NCBI GenBank assembly: GCA_047967505.1
Contig: CM106538.1
Direction: 5' to 3' (one strand)
Source: Dipteris shenzhenensis
Lineage: Eukaryota; Polypodiophyta; Polypodiopsida; Gleicheniales
Length of the DNA: 64,000 nucleotides
This document shows positions 22,484-35,663 of the stretch, one piece after another. Numbering within the stretch: the first letter of the stretch is position 1; every line of letters starts with the position of its first letter. The position numbers were made by a program, and so were the translations under genes. The notes under the pieces were generated by a model. It worked only from the letters and a program-made list of their open reading frames with translations. It ran no database searches and had not been told where the DNA came from.

Positions 22484-22769
22484 TGTTGGAGATAAGTGCA
22501 CACTAAGTGTACTATTTCCCTTGTCTACATTTGTCTAGTCTAGTCTAGTCTTTGTGTCTTGAGTGTGTGCCATGTGGCACCTCTACAATTATCCCATAAG
22601 CACTCTTGCTCTCTGTCTTGTACTTTGGCCCATATATTCATGGGTCACATCATTGCAATCTATCTAGCTTGTGTCTTGTCTACACTCTTCTCAAGGTACT
22701 TCTTAGTCTTTCAATCTTGTTATTATTTCTAGTTTTCTAGTTTCTAGATCTTGCTTTTATATTCCTACA
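22484..22769 (+). repeat. Element B, 3' LTR
   Basis: 286-bp direct repeat after the polypurine tract, with intact TG...CA ends. Confidence 0.93.
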
Positions 22770-22776
22770 CATACAT

Positions 22777-24117
22777 CTAGATGTCCATCTCCATAAGAGT
22801 TCTATTTTTCCTCTCAGCTTTGCCATTTTGTTGAGGGGTCAGCCTCACTGTGAGCTGATGCACAATACCCTTGCCTTTCAGAAAAGCATCAAAATCTGCA
22901 GACAAGTATTCCCCACCTCGATCTGTGTGCAATGTCTGTATCTTGAGTCCGGTTTCATTTTCAACCATGGCTAAAAAGTGTTTAAACACCATGAACACTT
23001 CTGATTTGCGCTTCAGCCCAAAGACCCAAGTGAAATTGGAGTAATCATCAATAAAAGTAACAAAGTAGAGATGACCACCCAATGATGGAGTCCTCATGGG
23101 ACCACAGACATCATTGTGTATAAGCTGTAATTTGCGTACAGCTTTAACTGAACCATCCTTTTTGAAGGGACATCTATGCATCTTGCATAAAATGCACCCT
23201 TCACAGGCATGTGGAGGAGGTATCTCAAGAGGTGGCAATGCATCAACCATAGAGTGCTTCTGAAGTGTCATCAAGCTGTTGTAATGCATGTGGCCATATC
23301 GGGCATGCCATAATTCTGCATTCTGCATGGCAGCAGCAGGAGTAGAAACTGCAAGAGCATGGGCTGCTCTTTTCTCAAAAAGATCAAGCTGAAAAAGCCC
23401 ACGCAGTAGAGTACCAAATAATCTCAAGGCATAATCACTTTCCCTGTCTCGGACAGCACATTTGTCATCCTCAAAGATGACCTGAAATCCAGCCCTATTA
23501 AGAGTGGACACTGAAAGAAGATTCTTGGTGATACCAGGCACATATAAGACATCTGAAAGTCTGAAAACTGAGCCATCAATGGCAGTAAGCTCAACTTCTC
23601 CTGTGCCACGTACTGAATATGACGAGTTATTGGCACAAGTGACCGTCTTACCAACGGGAGGTGGATGCAAGGGGATAAAGAGACACTTCCTAGAAGTGAT
23701 ATGCTTGGATGCACCGCTGTCAAAATACCAAGTATTCAGTGTTTCATTGACACTGAAAGCAGATGCATCCGTAGAAGAGTCATAACTGCAAGTCAAAAAA
23801 GCATATGTATCATCATTACAAGTGGCTGTACTATCCCGAGCATCTAGAGCAGCCAGCCTAGAATCTGAAATGCAAGATAAAAAGGCATAATCCTGTCCAA
23901 CAAAGTTGGCTGCAGCATCCCCACTGTCGGATGCATGAGGAGCTGAATCTGAAACAGCCATGCCGGAGCTGTTTTTCTTCTCTTTTGCAAGCCTTTTCCT
24001 GCATTCTGCAATGTGATGACCTGGCTTTTTGTAGTAATGACAAAAACCCTTCTTCTTGGGCTTCCTTGCATCCTTTTTAGCCTTTTGTGAAGGCTGTCCT
24101 GACCCACTGGAAGACAT
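22777..24117 (-). pseudogene. Element D pol, N-terminal half: zinc knuckle, protease, integrase
   Basis: A 446-codon open frame. Near its start is a knuckle with its second Cys replaced (CHYYKKPGHHIAEC). Next comes the aspartic protease motif WYFDSGASKHIT, then the integrase zinc-binding region (LWHARYGHMHYNSL, CEGCILCK). The integrase core follows, with DVCGPM, FIDDYSNFTWVF, TDRGGEYLSADF and TPQQNGKAERKNRTLMEM. The frame is cut by element B, and the rest of integrase resumes at 20195. Integrase inserts the DNA copy; protease cuts the polyprotein. Confidence 0.93.
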
Positions 24118-24888
24118 TTACTGATGTCTTAGCCTGTCCCTTTGTTTTTGACTTGAACTTTGAGAGCATAGCTTGTTCACCTGAACGTGAAGCCAAGTTT
24201 TTCCTGGTCTGCTCTTCCTGAAGCAAAAGTCCTATCAACTCATGAAAAGTGAGAGGATTTGCACCCCCCCTCAATGATAAGTTCAGCGAGGTATGAAAGC
24301 TGAGATAAGACTCAGCAAGAGAATTCAGAGTGGTGGTAATCATCTCTGAATCAGGAATAATCTCATCTATGCTCAATAATTGCTCTCTGAGATCCCGTAG
24401 CTTTGTGAGGTGGACTGACATGGACCCTCTTCCATATGTGTATTACTTAACTCTCTTTTCAAGAAAGATACACTTGCATCATTCCGGGCTGCATACATGC
24501 TTTCTAAGATATCCCACGTTGCCTTCGAGGTCTTACACGACCAGATATGCGGAATGATAAATCTTTCCACTGAAAGAGAGATGCATGACAAAGCTAAGGC
24601 ATCCCGTGAATCCCATCTCTTCTGCTCTGGAGTAGTGGCTATAGCTGCACCAACAACTTGTTCTGCAGCTGCACCCTGTGCACGACCTCTTTCACCTCCT
24701 TGCTGAGGAGGGGTATTAGGTGCCATACCTGTTGGTCGGATCTCACCCCCATTCACATAATCCCATAAATTGCGAGAAATCAGAATATTGCATACCATAA
24801 AACTCCAGAGGGAGTAGTTGGTACCATCCAACTTGTCTTCCTGTGAAAGACCACCGAATTGGAAATCATTCTGATTTTGCTGGGCCAT
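24077..24888 (-). pseudogene. Element D gag, frameshifted
   Basis: Starts at 24888 (MAQQNQNDFQF), with KLDGTNYSLWSFMVCNIL and TWDILESMYAARNDASV, typical copia gag. A frame change near 24420 moves it to a second frame (LRDLREQLLSIDEIIPDSEM, LLQEEQTR) that runs to 24077 and overlaps the protease-integrase frame. Confidence 0.88.
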
Positions 24889-25419
24889 ATCTGAGAAAGA
24901 GATTTTAGCAGATACAAGACTGAATTCCCTTACTAGGAATGAAATGCACAACTCCCAAAAAATACAGCCAAGCACTGGCTGTAAATGCAACTCAGATTTC
25001 TGTACTTGCACTGTCAGAAATCTGTCCAAGCATCAAAAACTCTCCAGAATCTGCCAAAAGTGCTGCAAAACACTTCAAGAAAGGCAGTATGAACTGAAAT
25101 CTCCAAAATTGCTCTCCCAACACAAAAGCCCCAAAATAGGCCCGAAATTGCAACCAAAAAGGGGGAAATTGATCAAAAGCCCCAAATGTTGCAAGAATTG
25201 CGCTCTGTCTGCAAAAGCCCCAAATTTCAGACCAAATCTGCAATGTTTGCTCCAAGTGCAGCCCCAAATTTCTTCAACAACTGCAAATTGATTGCAATGT
25301 CTGCAACAAACAGAATGCCCCAAATGTGCTCCCAAAAACTAAGCCAAACAATGGTTATCTGCAAAATGTGCCTGCCAAAGATCACCTGCAAGTTTCACCT
25401 GCAAGGAAGAGCTTGTGCG

Positions 25420-25790
25420 CAAGTACAACCTGTATGGCCAGGTTCACACACTTGGAGTAAGAACCGTACAGATGCACGGCCAATGGTGGTACGGGCAGCG
25501 TAGGTAAGGCTGGTACGACGCTGCTGCAGGTACAGTACGGGTAGGTACGGCAGGTACAAGCAGTACGGCGAACTGATTGCATGTGTGTTGGTACGTATGG
25601 CGATGACGCAACAGGTACAACAGGGAAATCATACAGTCGTCGGCGCAGGTACGTGCCCGCTGGACTTCCTGTACGGCAGGTATGAATAAACTGCCAGCGG
25701 AAGGTACGTGCAGGTACAAATTTCGTACAATCATACTGACTGTACGGACACTCTTTGGATTGCTTCGAGCTGTACGGACAGATGTAGCAG
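25420..25790. promoter_or_regulatory. GTAC-rich cluster in element D leader
   Basis: About 18 GTAC tetramers in roughly 370 bp, where about 1.4 are expected by chance. Many are in the contexts TGTACGG, GGTACGT and GGTACAA, and one is TTCGTACAA. GTAC is the core bound by plant SBP-box (SPL) factors and copper-response regulators. The cluster is visible; a regulatory role is inference. Confidence 0.5.
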
Positions 25791-25824
25791 CAGGAGCATG
25801 GGCTGGAGGCAAGAGCTCAACCTG

Positions 25825-25836
25825 GCTCTGATACCA
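25825..25836 (-). other. Element D primer-binding site (initiator tRNA-Met)
   Basis: Reads TGGTATCAGAGC on the minus strand, two bases from the LTR. Confidence 0.92.
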
Positions 25837-25838
25837 AA

Positions 25839-26104
25839 TGAAAGTCTTGGAGAGAGAGAGAGAGCAAGAGAGTGAGCTTGAGAGCTGAAAGCTTGATAGC
25901 TTGGTTGCAATAGAAGAGTGTAAGAGTACAACTGAAAGAGTGAGAGATAAGGTTTTGTCCTAGTGACAAAACCTTAGTAGTCACTAACCATAGTTAGTGA
26001 ACTAACTGCGGTTAGGGGCAAAAACCTCTTAAAGAGGGAAAAGTGCCCCTAACAAGCTTATTAAATTACACTGGTCATTGCTGAATTATTCTATAATTCT
26101 AACA
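25839..26104 (-). repeat. Element D, 5' LTR
   Basis: 266-bp direct repeat matching 17679-17947, followed by the ACCTT duplication. Confidence 0.92.
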
Positions 26105-29100
26105 ACCTTATGGTCAAAACTAAGGACTTCCCGGAATACTATATAGGTCGCGACATAGTCTTCTACACAGAGACACATCAGAGTCCAGAGCACCCACTAC
26201 CAGTAGTCAGCGGATACACATGGGAGTCAGCCTACAGAGATGAGACGAGGGACACAAGGGGAGTACGAGGGTCAGGAGGACTAGCAGTTCTTTACAGATT
26301 CACCCTTTTGGGAACCATTTCAATAGAGCAGAGAGATGCACATTCCAAGTTTCTTTGGATCCGGATCTGACACATGGACAGCCGCGATCTGTTTGTTGCA
26401 GTATGCTACTTCCCTCCTGAGACCTCCCACTTTGCTAGAGATATTCGAGATAAGGCTGAGACATCTCCATTTGCGCTCTTTATCAGTCCTTGTTGACTTC
26501 TCTAGCCGCGGAGAAGTCCTCCTAGTTGGGGACTTCAATGCGAGGACAGGCGTGCCTGCCAAGAACCACTCCTCGACCTCAGGGATGATTCCATTCTACT
26601 GCCACACATTGATCTTGAGGGAGCAGGTATGCCACAGGTTTCAGCTGACAAACGAGGTCCAGTCACATCTTATGGGCAGGCCCTATTGGATCTCAGCAGG
26701 ATGCATAAACCGTGCAACTGGTCAGTGTCCAAGAGGTGATCCAGATATTGAAGCAGTGGATGAGTGGCTATGGCAAAAAGTAAAGCACTCAGGGGACATC
26801 CTTTCCTGACAGAGCAAGCAAGAGTCCAGGATGGAGAAATATCTCCTGAAAGTATGCAGGCAGCTTCACTATCTTGATATAGCCAAGTGATGCTTATTAT
26901 TTATAATGGTCTTGATAGATGGCCAGCCTCAAGTGGTCTCACATGCTTTCCACATGAGAGAGGCTCTAGCGTCGTTGATTACATCATGGGATCCCCTGCC
27001 TTCACATCTTGCATCACTTATTTTACTGTGGCACCTCTTCCCCCAAAAGCTGATAATACCTACTTATTCTTTAGTATTTTCACTTCCCGTTGCATAGCAC
27101 CTTCCACCCCACTAACTTCTTACTCCACCTATCATGACATATGCTTCGACCGCGATCACTCACCTATTTACTCGAGCCGTCTGTACATACTTCTCGCTTA
27201 TATTGACTTCATAGTCCTATTAGAGGATTGTGCTGCCTTGATCACCAGCTCACTACACGAGGCTCTGTCCTTCACGCTTTCCCTCACACACCACTTGCTC
27301 CACCCATCCACCACTACCCGGGATCGTACCTTGTAATAGCTGGTACGATGATGAGTGCAAGGCTTTATGTCGTCAGCTCATATTTGAAACCAAAAACAAT
27401 CTTCCGAGCGAACCAAAGACGCTACGCGGGTATCGTCAACTGGTACGTAGAAAGAAACTAGATTTTGTTCGCCGGAACAAGGAGGAACTATTGAACATTT
27501 TGTTTAGTAACAACTCTAAGGACTTTTGGCGGAGATTTCTAGAAGGATGGTCCCGGACCTCTCACATATGCCACGTCCCACATCCTGCATCCTCTTCACT
27601 AAGGGGGGGTGAAGGATGTCGTAATGAAACTTCATAATGGCCGAGCGAAGGATCATAAGGGGCTATGCACTAAGTTCATTGCATATGGGATTAACCTCCT
27701 AGTCCCGATCTTAGCAAAGCTCTTTAATGAAGTTGTTTGTTTGGGATTTCCACCCACTTGGACCATTAACACTATTTCACCCATCCACAAGGCAATGGAT
27801 TCCATGAGCCCATAGAATTACAAGAGCATTATAATTGGACATGTCATGTCCAAGATTTATGCATCAGTGCTTAGAGTGTTGAGGACTTAGAGCAACAGGA
27901 CAGGCTGGATTCCGACGGGATCATGGAACCATGGATCACATTCTCACGCTCAGCCTTCAGGTGTATCATCGAGGAGGCGAGGGCATGGAAGCAGAGGGTT
28001 TACTGTTGCTTTGTGGATTTCTGCAAAGCATTTGATACGGTCTTGAGAGCCCGCCTCCTCCGATGCCTACAGGATTTGGATTATGACCAGGAGATCATTT
28101 GGACTGTCATGGCACTTTACAAGAGTCTCAGATAGATTCCGAGCAAGGTCTAGGTGGACAGACGAGATCATGAGCACTATTGGAATCAAACAAGGGTGTC
28201 CTTTAACTTCTACCTTGTTTGGCCTCTACATTGACGAGCTCAAGATAGTGATGCAAACACGGGGGGGATGGATGCTCTCTTGCTGGCACTCTAATCCAGA
28301 TATTGCTATATGCCGATGACGTGGCACTTTAGTCTTCCTCAGCAAAGGGGCCAGAGATACCTTGACGCACTATAGTTTTTTTGTGTGTCTCATGATTTGA
28401 AGGTTAACCTTGGTAAAACCAAGGCTATGATCTTCAAAACATCTCAAGCCGTCATGCACCAGGAGCAGTTCACGTTTGATGGGTCACCTGTTGAGATAGT
28501 TTCATCATACACATATGTTGGGGTTGTCTTCTCCGAACCCATCTTCACTATGAGACCCGCGATGCAGGCCCCCCTGGGCAGGGGATACACTTCATTGGCT
28601 AGACTAGAGAGGCAGTGTTTTCGCTCGCACTTTTAGGATCCACGGACCAAGGGGCTGCTTTTTGACTCCTTGGTCCGCCCAGCGGAAATGTATGGCAGCC
28701 CTTGCTGGAGGTCAGACTTGTCAGAGATAGAGTGGGCTCATGTGGAGCGGCTACAGGTTCTCATGCTATCACGGATGATTCGCGATAAGCCGTCCGTCCC
28801 TCACCAAATCATTCAGGCTGAGTTTGGATCATCCCCATTACAGCTGGATGCTGCATTTCAGGTCATCATGTATCTGTACCAAGTCAGGGAGTACGGGGAT
28901 TACACTTCTGGGCGCAGCAGACTACATTGGCTAGCATTGTCCTCCTCTATGGCACTTTCGGCAAGGGGGGACCAGAGATCCTAGTATGCACGCACAGAGA
29001 GATGGTTTGAGCGACTAGGGCTCCACATGGATAGACTCCCTCTGTTCCCATACGGATAGACTCCCTCCACATGGATAGACTCCCTCTGTTCCAGTACAAT

Positions 29101-29560
29101 ATGGACACTCCGTTTTCTCCCCTCCTGTCACACGAGGTCAACCAAGTAATCCGTGAGGATCTCTTACAACTACACACATTCCGGACCTGGTTGGGCACAT
29201 TCCGGACCTGGTTGGGACTGAGCGAACTCCCAGTGAAGCTCAACTTTTGCAGAGATCACTGCTTGCACATCATAGAGGAGGGTTTCATTGACCCACCAGC
29301 ATACACGCAGATCCACTTACCCCACTCACTGAGGATCTCTATTGGGCAGTTCCGGGTCTCTTAACACAAACTTTGTGTATCGAGAGCGGCAGAGCAGAGG
29401 GCCTACCCAGGGAGAGGTGCACATGCACATTATGTGACATGCAGGAGGTTGACACAGAGCTATGGCTAGAAGACACCACAGGGGCCGCACCCGTGAGCAG
29501 CCGACAGCACTCTATCAGCGATTCCATGCCTCCATTGCCTCATCCACCCTGATGTCCTAA
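26105..29560 (+). mobile_element. L2 LINE copy 1, main part (decayed)
   Basis: Endonuclease traces: FYTETHQSPEH, GSGGLAVLYRF, then DLFVAVCYFPPE, VLLVGDFNARTG and RGSSVVDYIMGSPAF. Reverse-transcriptase traces: NGRAKDHKGL near 27640, CFVDFCKAFDTVLRARLL near 28010, GIKQGCPLTSTLFGLYIDEL near 28190, LYADDVAL near 28310 and VNLGKTKAMIFKTS near 28400. The C-terminal part is at 28670-29000, with a Cys-containing end near 29410. All are scattered over frames with many stops. This is a different LINE type from the one at 9.3-16.7 kb; I cannot place its clade. Local tandem duplications lie at about 29030-29080 and 29178-29219. The 3' end may be the ATG repeat near 29560. Confidence 0.8.
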
Positions 29561-30479
29561 TGATGATGATGATGAGATTGATATGTAGTCGACCACTGAC
29601 ATGACTATGTTGTACTTAGTACTATCATTTTGCATTCTACATTGGCGTGGATGCTCGTTTAGTAGCTCCACCCTCACAACTCGTTTTGTACCAAGTTTTT
29701 CACAATCTCATAGACCCATCAGTCTTCCGAAGACTTTAATAAACTTTCTTTCTCAGCTCCCGCCCTGTTCTTTTCTTTCTTTCTCAGCTCCTGCCCTCAG
29801 CCCCTCAGCCCTATCTTCAACTGCGTCATCAGCTCCATACATCCCACCCTGCTCACGCCTTGTCCGCGACCTTCACAGGGCAGGCGCCCTGTACTGCGAC
29901 TCCTATCTGGCCCGTACGTCCCTGCCATGCTGCTGTTGCTGCCACAGGATGTGCACCAGGCTGCACAACAGCCTTGGGCAGCCCATAGCCTCGGCTTAGG
30001 CCAAGCTTGGCTGCTGGTGCAGTCCAGGCCCTGTCTAGGGCCCCAAATCTGAATGCCAGGGCCACATTTGGGCCCCGAACACACCCCCTTTGCTGTCGAC
30101 ACCAAAACAGCACCTGTCCGGGCTTGAGGACCTGCAAACACCAAGAAGACAGCTACAGCAAGCCTCTGGACTCGCAAATCAGAAACAGAGATCAAGAACT
30201 TCAAGATTTTCAAGATTGCAATCAAGAAAGGAATGTAAGTCACAAAATTGTTGCACAACTAGCAGTGATTTTCAAGACTAATTTGCACAATGCCTACATG
30301 AGGATGTGTACAAGATATTTGGGGAAAGCACTGGAAACAGCTATGGCAGCCCTCTCCACAGGGACAGCTCATAAGGGTACCTCAAACGTACTCACCTGCT
30401 TTAACAAGATATGCCTCGTGTTGATGGAAAAAATTGACAGTTTGGAGAACATGTGGACAAGACACTGGCTGAGATCAAC
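29561..30479. other. Stretch between L2 copies, nothing firm
   Basis: Contains a plus-strand open frame (30007-30564) without recognisable motifs, which runs into the second L2 copy and could be a 5' part of it. No element ends were seen. Confidence 0.4.
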
Positions 30480-32222
30480 AAGCAAGGAGGAAAAGTACAA
30501 GAAGAATGAAGGAAAAAAAGGCCAAGAAAGAGGAGTGGGAGGAGGGGAAAGCAGGTGGGCTTGAATCTGACTCCCTCACAGTACCGGAACTAGATCCAAC
30601 AGAGCTCGGTATAGTTAGACACTCATCAGATGCACCACACACGAAATGGTACGGGCGACATCTACTTGAACTAGGAGCAGTCCATGACTTAATTATATAT
30701 AACGGGCTTTAGAAATGGCCGTCATCCGGCGGGATCAATTGTTTCCCACATGGTGGAGGAGGGACAAGTACAATGCATTATCTGATGGGTCCCTTGGCCT
30801 TTGCACCACGGATACACGACTTTATTGTGCCTCCCCCCCACGCTCGGCGTTGATCGTCTTTTAGCATCTCGCCTACTATGCCAGCCACAGGGAGAGCCAC
30901 CCCCATACCCATCCATTTTAATCATGCTCTCGACCAAGTCTACGTGAGCCACTTCACTCGTGAGCTCTCGGATGTACTTCGAGATGATGCTTAAGTCATC
31001 CGTGCCTTGGAAACCCGTCTCAGTTGTACAGGACACAGCCACTAGATCCTTCAGTTGGGACGATGCCTCATAATCCTTCGTATGATGACGAGTGCAGAGA
31101 GATGAGATCCCACCTCACGTGTGAGCAAGCCTTGGGCCATCTGACGAGCGCAACGGATTTCACGATAACTGACACATCGTAAGAGATGGGCTTTCCTCAC
31201 ACACAAGATAGAGGAGGTGATCCAACCGAGGGAGGGACCCTACCATTGGATGAGGGCTTCTATTTGAGCCTATTCCCATCACAGATCCAAGGGTCTCGCA
31301 CACTTATGCGAGCTCACTCTATGACATCCTGATGCAAATACCACCTGATAGGTCCTCTATGGCCAAGCTCACCATTGTCACTTTGTTCATTGCACAGAAT
31401 GTATGGGGCGCGTTCTGCCTCCTCCATACCGGAGAGCTGAGGATCATGAGGGCCTACGGACTAAGCATTTCGCACATGGGCACGAGGTCCTAGCTCCGAT
31501 TTTAGCGTAGATATTTAATCACACTCTCTGTCATGGCTTCCTATCCACTTGGAGCACTACCAACATTGTGCCCTAGAGGTGTTTTGCAGAGAGAGACTTG
31601 GGAAGACCAAGGTTATGATCTTCAACACCTCACGCCCTGTGCTGCACTGACATAGTTTCACTTCCGTGGAGATAGTGCAGTCTTACATATACTTGGGGAC
31701 AATTTTCACAGGGCCAATTTTCAAGATGATCCATGCAGCCAAAGCATGGCTCACACGTGGACAACGAGATTTGGCTCGACTAGAGAGGTAGTGCTTTCGG
31801 GAACATTTACAAGACCCACCGACGAAGGGCCGGCTTTCTACACATTAGTGAAACCAACTGCCATGTATGCAACACCTTTCTAGGGGAGCAACCTCTCAGC
31901 GAGACAAAGTGGAGGATATTTGAGCGGCTACAGGTGATTATGGGTTCTAGGATGATTCGGTCCCCCATCAAATAGTGCAGGCAAAGTTCGCCATGAAACC
32001 TCTCCAGGTGATGCCCTTTTCTAGACAGTGACTTTCCTCCACAGAGTATGGGCCTTACCTCGCTGAATATTACTGAGACTAGCACTAGAGTCATCCATAC
32101 AGTTAGCAAAGAGTGACGCTGATGCAGTATGGTATGCACGTATATCCACATGGTTTGCCGGTCACGGTATCCAGATGAACCGGCTTCCCCCATTCCAATA
32201 CAGCATGGATGCTGAAACCGGC
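30480..32222 (+). mobile_element. L2 LINE copy 2, partial and decayed
   Basis: Parallels copy 1. The end of the endonuclease region is at 30620-30850 (DLIIYNGL, INCFPHGGG, YLMGPLAFAP). The reverse-transcriptase downstream part is at 31580-31900 (a LGKTKVMIFNTS-like stretch), and the end at about 32200 resembles copy 1 near 28990-29110 (INRLPPFQYSMD-like). The middle is shortened and all frames are broken. Confidence 0.7.
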
Positions 32223-33713
32223 CTTCAGAAATTTAAAGGGCAATAAACCTTAACTAACTTAGCATTCACTTCATTCACAGCCAATTGCAACATTTCCAGC
32301 CACTTCCATTAGTTGAATTCCACTTAAAGACAAACTTTAAACACACTTGTGGTGAGGCTAGAGTGCCCCTGCTCAGAAAACCCAAACACAAAGACACATG
32401 TTGGCCCCAAATGCTCTGGCGTCCCTTTTCGTATTTTTTTACTTCTTCGGGCAATGGCAATTGTGCAATTACATCAAGGGCTCACCCTTGCACTTTGCTA
32501 CGCTAGCAGTCCACTGTCTAAGCCAACACTTGGCATCAAAATGTATCCAATTTCCAAGTGTCGCTAGAACCCAATTGCCAGGGCAAAGCTAAGGCATTCC
32601 ACACTGACTGTACCCCACTAAAAGTGATAATGCAACAACACAATCCTCAGAAAATGCTCAAACAGCCTCGAGCCATAAGAACTGTAATACACTGTCCCTC
32701 TAGCACCTTTCCAGGCACACCCTCTGGGGCTGGGTGTCTAGTTACAGCCTGTATGGCCTAGAGAAAGCCTCGAAGCAAATAGAAGCAATAACGACTTCAA
32801 AAATGGCAAATGAATTCCAAATAGGAAGTCAGAAGACTGTACCCATTGTCCGTGGAAGAGGGGCAAGCTCTATCCTTGCACCTATCCTCTGTCCAAGCCC
32901 CCATAGGTGCAGAAATGGAATCCAGTCAACGGAAAAATCAGAGAGAATATCAGAGAGAAAGATTCTGGAAGCTGAGAAGAGAAAGAAGAGCAAGGCTCAC
33001 GGGTGCAGAGGCTAGAAACAGGAGAAAAAGGGCTAATCCACCTCCAAAAGATCTCAAAGTGCGTGCCAATCAGCCCGTGCAGCACATGAGAGATCCGTAC
33101 AGCAACAGGAGCATTCAATGAGTTTGTAAAGCAGGGAAAACAGGTCCGTACTGCATTTAATGGAGTCCGTACAGCTTGCACAGCATTTATTGCAATCTAT
33201 ACAGCCCATAGCATTTAATGGAGGTGCCTTGGGACGCGTGCCAAGGAAGAGAGAGAACAATAGACCTCGAAATGCATGAAGGGATGAAGAAGAAAGAGGC
33301 GTCAAAATCTGTACAATTGAAAGAATTGCTCAAATGTTCAATGTAGGGGAGAGGAGACAAGGGTGCAAGGGTTTGTGCCACGTGGCACATTTGCCCCCCC
33401 CTCCATTAAAGTCCTAACCCACCATAACCAATGACACAATTAAAAACTCTAACCCACCTTCCCAATGACACATTGGTTTCCCTTGGGCCCAACATTTAGA
33501 CCCCTCTTGACCTTGCCTTGGCCTAGCACTTCTAGTTCTTGGACTATTTCTAGTCCCTTGTGGGCATCCCCACAATTCTCTTTTACTAATGCAATGCAAA
33601 AGTAAAACAATAATACTTATTCTTGGTTAACCACTTTGACTTTCTTTGGCCAAAATCAATTCCTATTTAAGAATTATTCCTTTATTTTCTTAGGAGAAGT
33701 CCCAAATGGTGAC
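32223..33713 (-). repeat. Possible 3' LTR or flank of old gypsy element E
   Basis: No gene. On the minus strand the right edge reads GCCGAAGGGA then TGTCACC, which would suit a polypurine tract followed by an LTR start, placing an LTR end at 33713. Near 33090-33200 there is a repeated TCCGTACAG ... GCATTTAATGGAG pattern. No matching second LTR was found to the right of E, so this is tentative. Confidence 0.35.
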
Positions 33714-34836
33714 ATCCCTTCGGCTTCTAAACAGTTGTCCTCAACTGAAAAGCTTCTTGATACAACTATAGAACTTGAGGATATTCTGTAAAGAATTCCT
33801 CCTCAACCCACTTGGCATCAATTCTTAAACTTGACAAGGTATCTACGGATAACCCTACCTCTTGGTCCGTTCTTCTTTGTATGGTACACAATCTGTTCTG
33901 GTTGGAGGATCTCCTCCATCTCTTCCACCTCTAGTGGCTCTTCTTGAGCTAGTTCTGTAGGTTCTCGTCCTTGCTACTTCTTGAGAAGACTCACATGAAA
34001 AGCATTGTGAATCTTCCAAGTCTTGGGCAACTCAAGTCGAAAGGCAACTTCATATATGGGCTCACTAACCCAGAAAGGCCCATAATATCTGGGAGATAGC
34101 TTTGGGTATACCTTCTCTGTCCTTTCATCTTTCTGAGTCGTGCTTTCTCAAACTTGAACAATACCCAGTCTCCTTCTTGGAGATCCATCTCTCTTTTATG
34201 TATATCTACAGCCTTCTTTTGCTTCTGTTGAGATCTTTAAATGGCTGTCCGGACTTCGGAAAAGCTGTGTCCAAATCTCAAACATACTGGTCGGCTGCGA
34301 ATATCTTGTCCTTTGTTCTGAGGATGGGTGGCAAGACCACCTTTCCATAAATGACTTTGAATGGAGCTTTTCCTGTGGAACTATGAACATTATTATTATA
34401 TGCAAATTCCACAAATTCCACAAGACGAAGATACCTTTCCCATTCAATCTTTTGCTCAAATGCATAACACTTGAGAAGGTCCAATACTGTGGAATTGGCA
34501 ATCTCACTCTGTCCGTCTGACTGAGGGTGAAATGAAGATGAGAAATCCAACTTTGTCCCCATATTATCAAATAATGCTTGCCAAAATAAACTAGTCATCA
34601 TGGGGTTCAATCACTAACAATTGACTTGGGCATACCATGATGTATGAAAATCTATGCCAAAAAACAACCTGACCATATGATTTGCTTTTATGGTCTTTCT
34701 TACCGGAATAAATGGGCCTGTTTATTGAATCTATCAATGATTGTCCATATACCATCATTCCCATATCTGGATCTAGGAAGATCAAAGATGAAGCCCATCG
34801 CAATACTTTCCCATGGTCCCGAAGGTATGGGCAATG
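33714..34836 (-). pseudogene. Old Ty3/gypsy element E, 3' part: integrase end and chromodomain
   Basis: Minus strand. The integrase core remnant spans 34610-34278 (FHPQSDGQSEIANSTVLDLL, FAYNNNVHSSTGKAPF). It is followed by a [15 protein letters not shown] segment near 34180, then [18 protein letters not shown] near 33985-34030. A broken chromodomain-like end comes last (GRVIRRYLVKFKN with stops after it). Element C inserted in the integrase, and the preceding part is at 44048-46600. The presence of the chromodomain-like tail puts E among chromoviruses. Many stops indicate an old copy. Confidence 0.82.
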
Positions 34837-35119
34837 TGTTGGAGATAAGTGCACACTAAGTGTACTATTTCCTAGTCTACATTTGTCTAAGTCTAGTCTA
34901 GTCTTTGTGTCTTGAGTGTGTGCCATGTGGCACCTCTACAATTATCCCATAAGCACTCTTGCTTTATGTCTTGTACTTTGGCCCATATATTCATGGGTCA
35001 CATCATTGCAATCTATCTGTCTAGCTTGTGTCTTGTCTACACTCTTCTCAAGGTATTTCTTGTCTTTCAATTTTATAATTTCATTTCTAGTTTCTAGTTC
35101 TTGCTTCCATATTCCAACA
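34837..35119 (+). repeat. Element C, 5' LTR
   Basis: 283-bp direct repeat ending CCAACA, immediately followed by the initiator tRNA-Met primer-binding site. Confidence 0.93.
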
Positions 35120-35190
35120 TGGTATCAGAGCCATGTAGATTCCTCTTCTCTCTCCTCAGTCTGCTGTAGCCATAGCCGCCTCTTCTCAGA

Positions 35191-35651
35191 TGTCACCTGA
35201 TTTCTCTAAACTAACCTCTGCTGCAGATCACGGGAGTAGCACCATGATTCTCCTCCCAGCCAAATCATGCTAAGGCACAAAGCGAGGCAGAGATCTACGT
35301 CGAAATTTTTGTGAATCAAATCCTTCTCTTCTCTCTCTAGCCTTAGCAAACCCCAAATCCCTAGATAGATCTAGATGCCACATGTCATCCATATAGGGCC
35401 TTCCTAATGCAACATTTCACCCCTCTCTTGGGATGCATTTAATTCCTTGCCCCTAGGCACAATCTTAGCACTAGGCCCTTGGTCTCAGATCTATCTAGTC
35501 TGGTGCTATCAACCCTCACCTAGGACCTTGACATTAAATCCCTCCCGATCATTTACATGAAGCGCAAACACATATATTACAGAGATAGATCCTATAAGGG
35601 AAATGTCGACTGATTCTTCCGAGGTCATGCTACCTCGGCTAGAGCGTAACA
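35191..35651 (-). repeat. Element F, 3' LTR
   Basis: 461 bp. On the plus strand it starts TGTCACCTGA and ends GCGTAACA. The polypurine tract adjoins its right edge. Confidence 0.94.
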
Positions 35652-35663
35652 TTCCTTCCCTCT

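Larger units (their letters stand above)
20198..22769 (+). mobile_element. Element B: gag-only LTR retrotransposon nested in D
   Basis: 2,572 bp flanked by CATAC duplications (20193-20197 and 22770-22774). LTRs of 286 bp (20198-20483 and 22484-22769) start TGTTGGAG (the left copy is mutated to TATTGGAG) and end CCTACA. The order is LTR, TGGTATCAGAGCC primer site at 20484-20496, leader, gag, AAGGAGGG polypurine tract at 22476-22483, LTR. It has no pol. It belongs to the same family as element C. LTRs differ at about 7 sites by hand, so it is somewhat older than C. It inserted into the integrase part of D. Confidence 0.95.
17679..26104 (-). mobile_element. Element D: Ty1/copia retrotransposon carrying nested element B
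   Basis: 8,426 bp between ACCTT duplications (17674-17678 and 26105-26109). LTRs are 17679-17947 and 25839-26104. Minus-strand order is LTR, primer-binding site, a long leader, gag, protease, integrase, reverse transcriptase, RNase H, polypurine tract, LTR, which is the copia order with integrase before reverse transcriptase. Element B interrupts the integrase region. Several stops and frame changes make it non-autonomous. LTRs differ at about 5 sites plus length change in a GA run. It inserted into L2 copy 1. Confidence 0.95.
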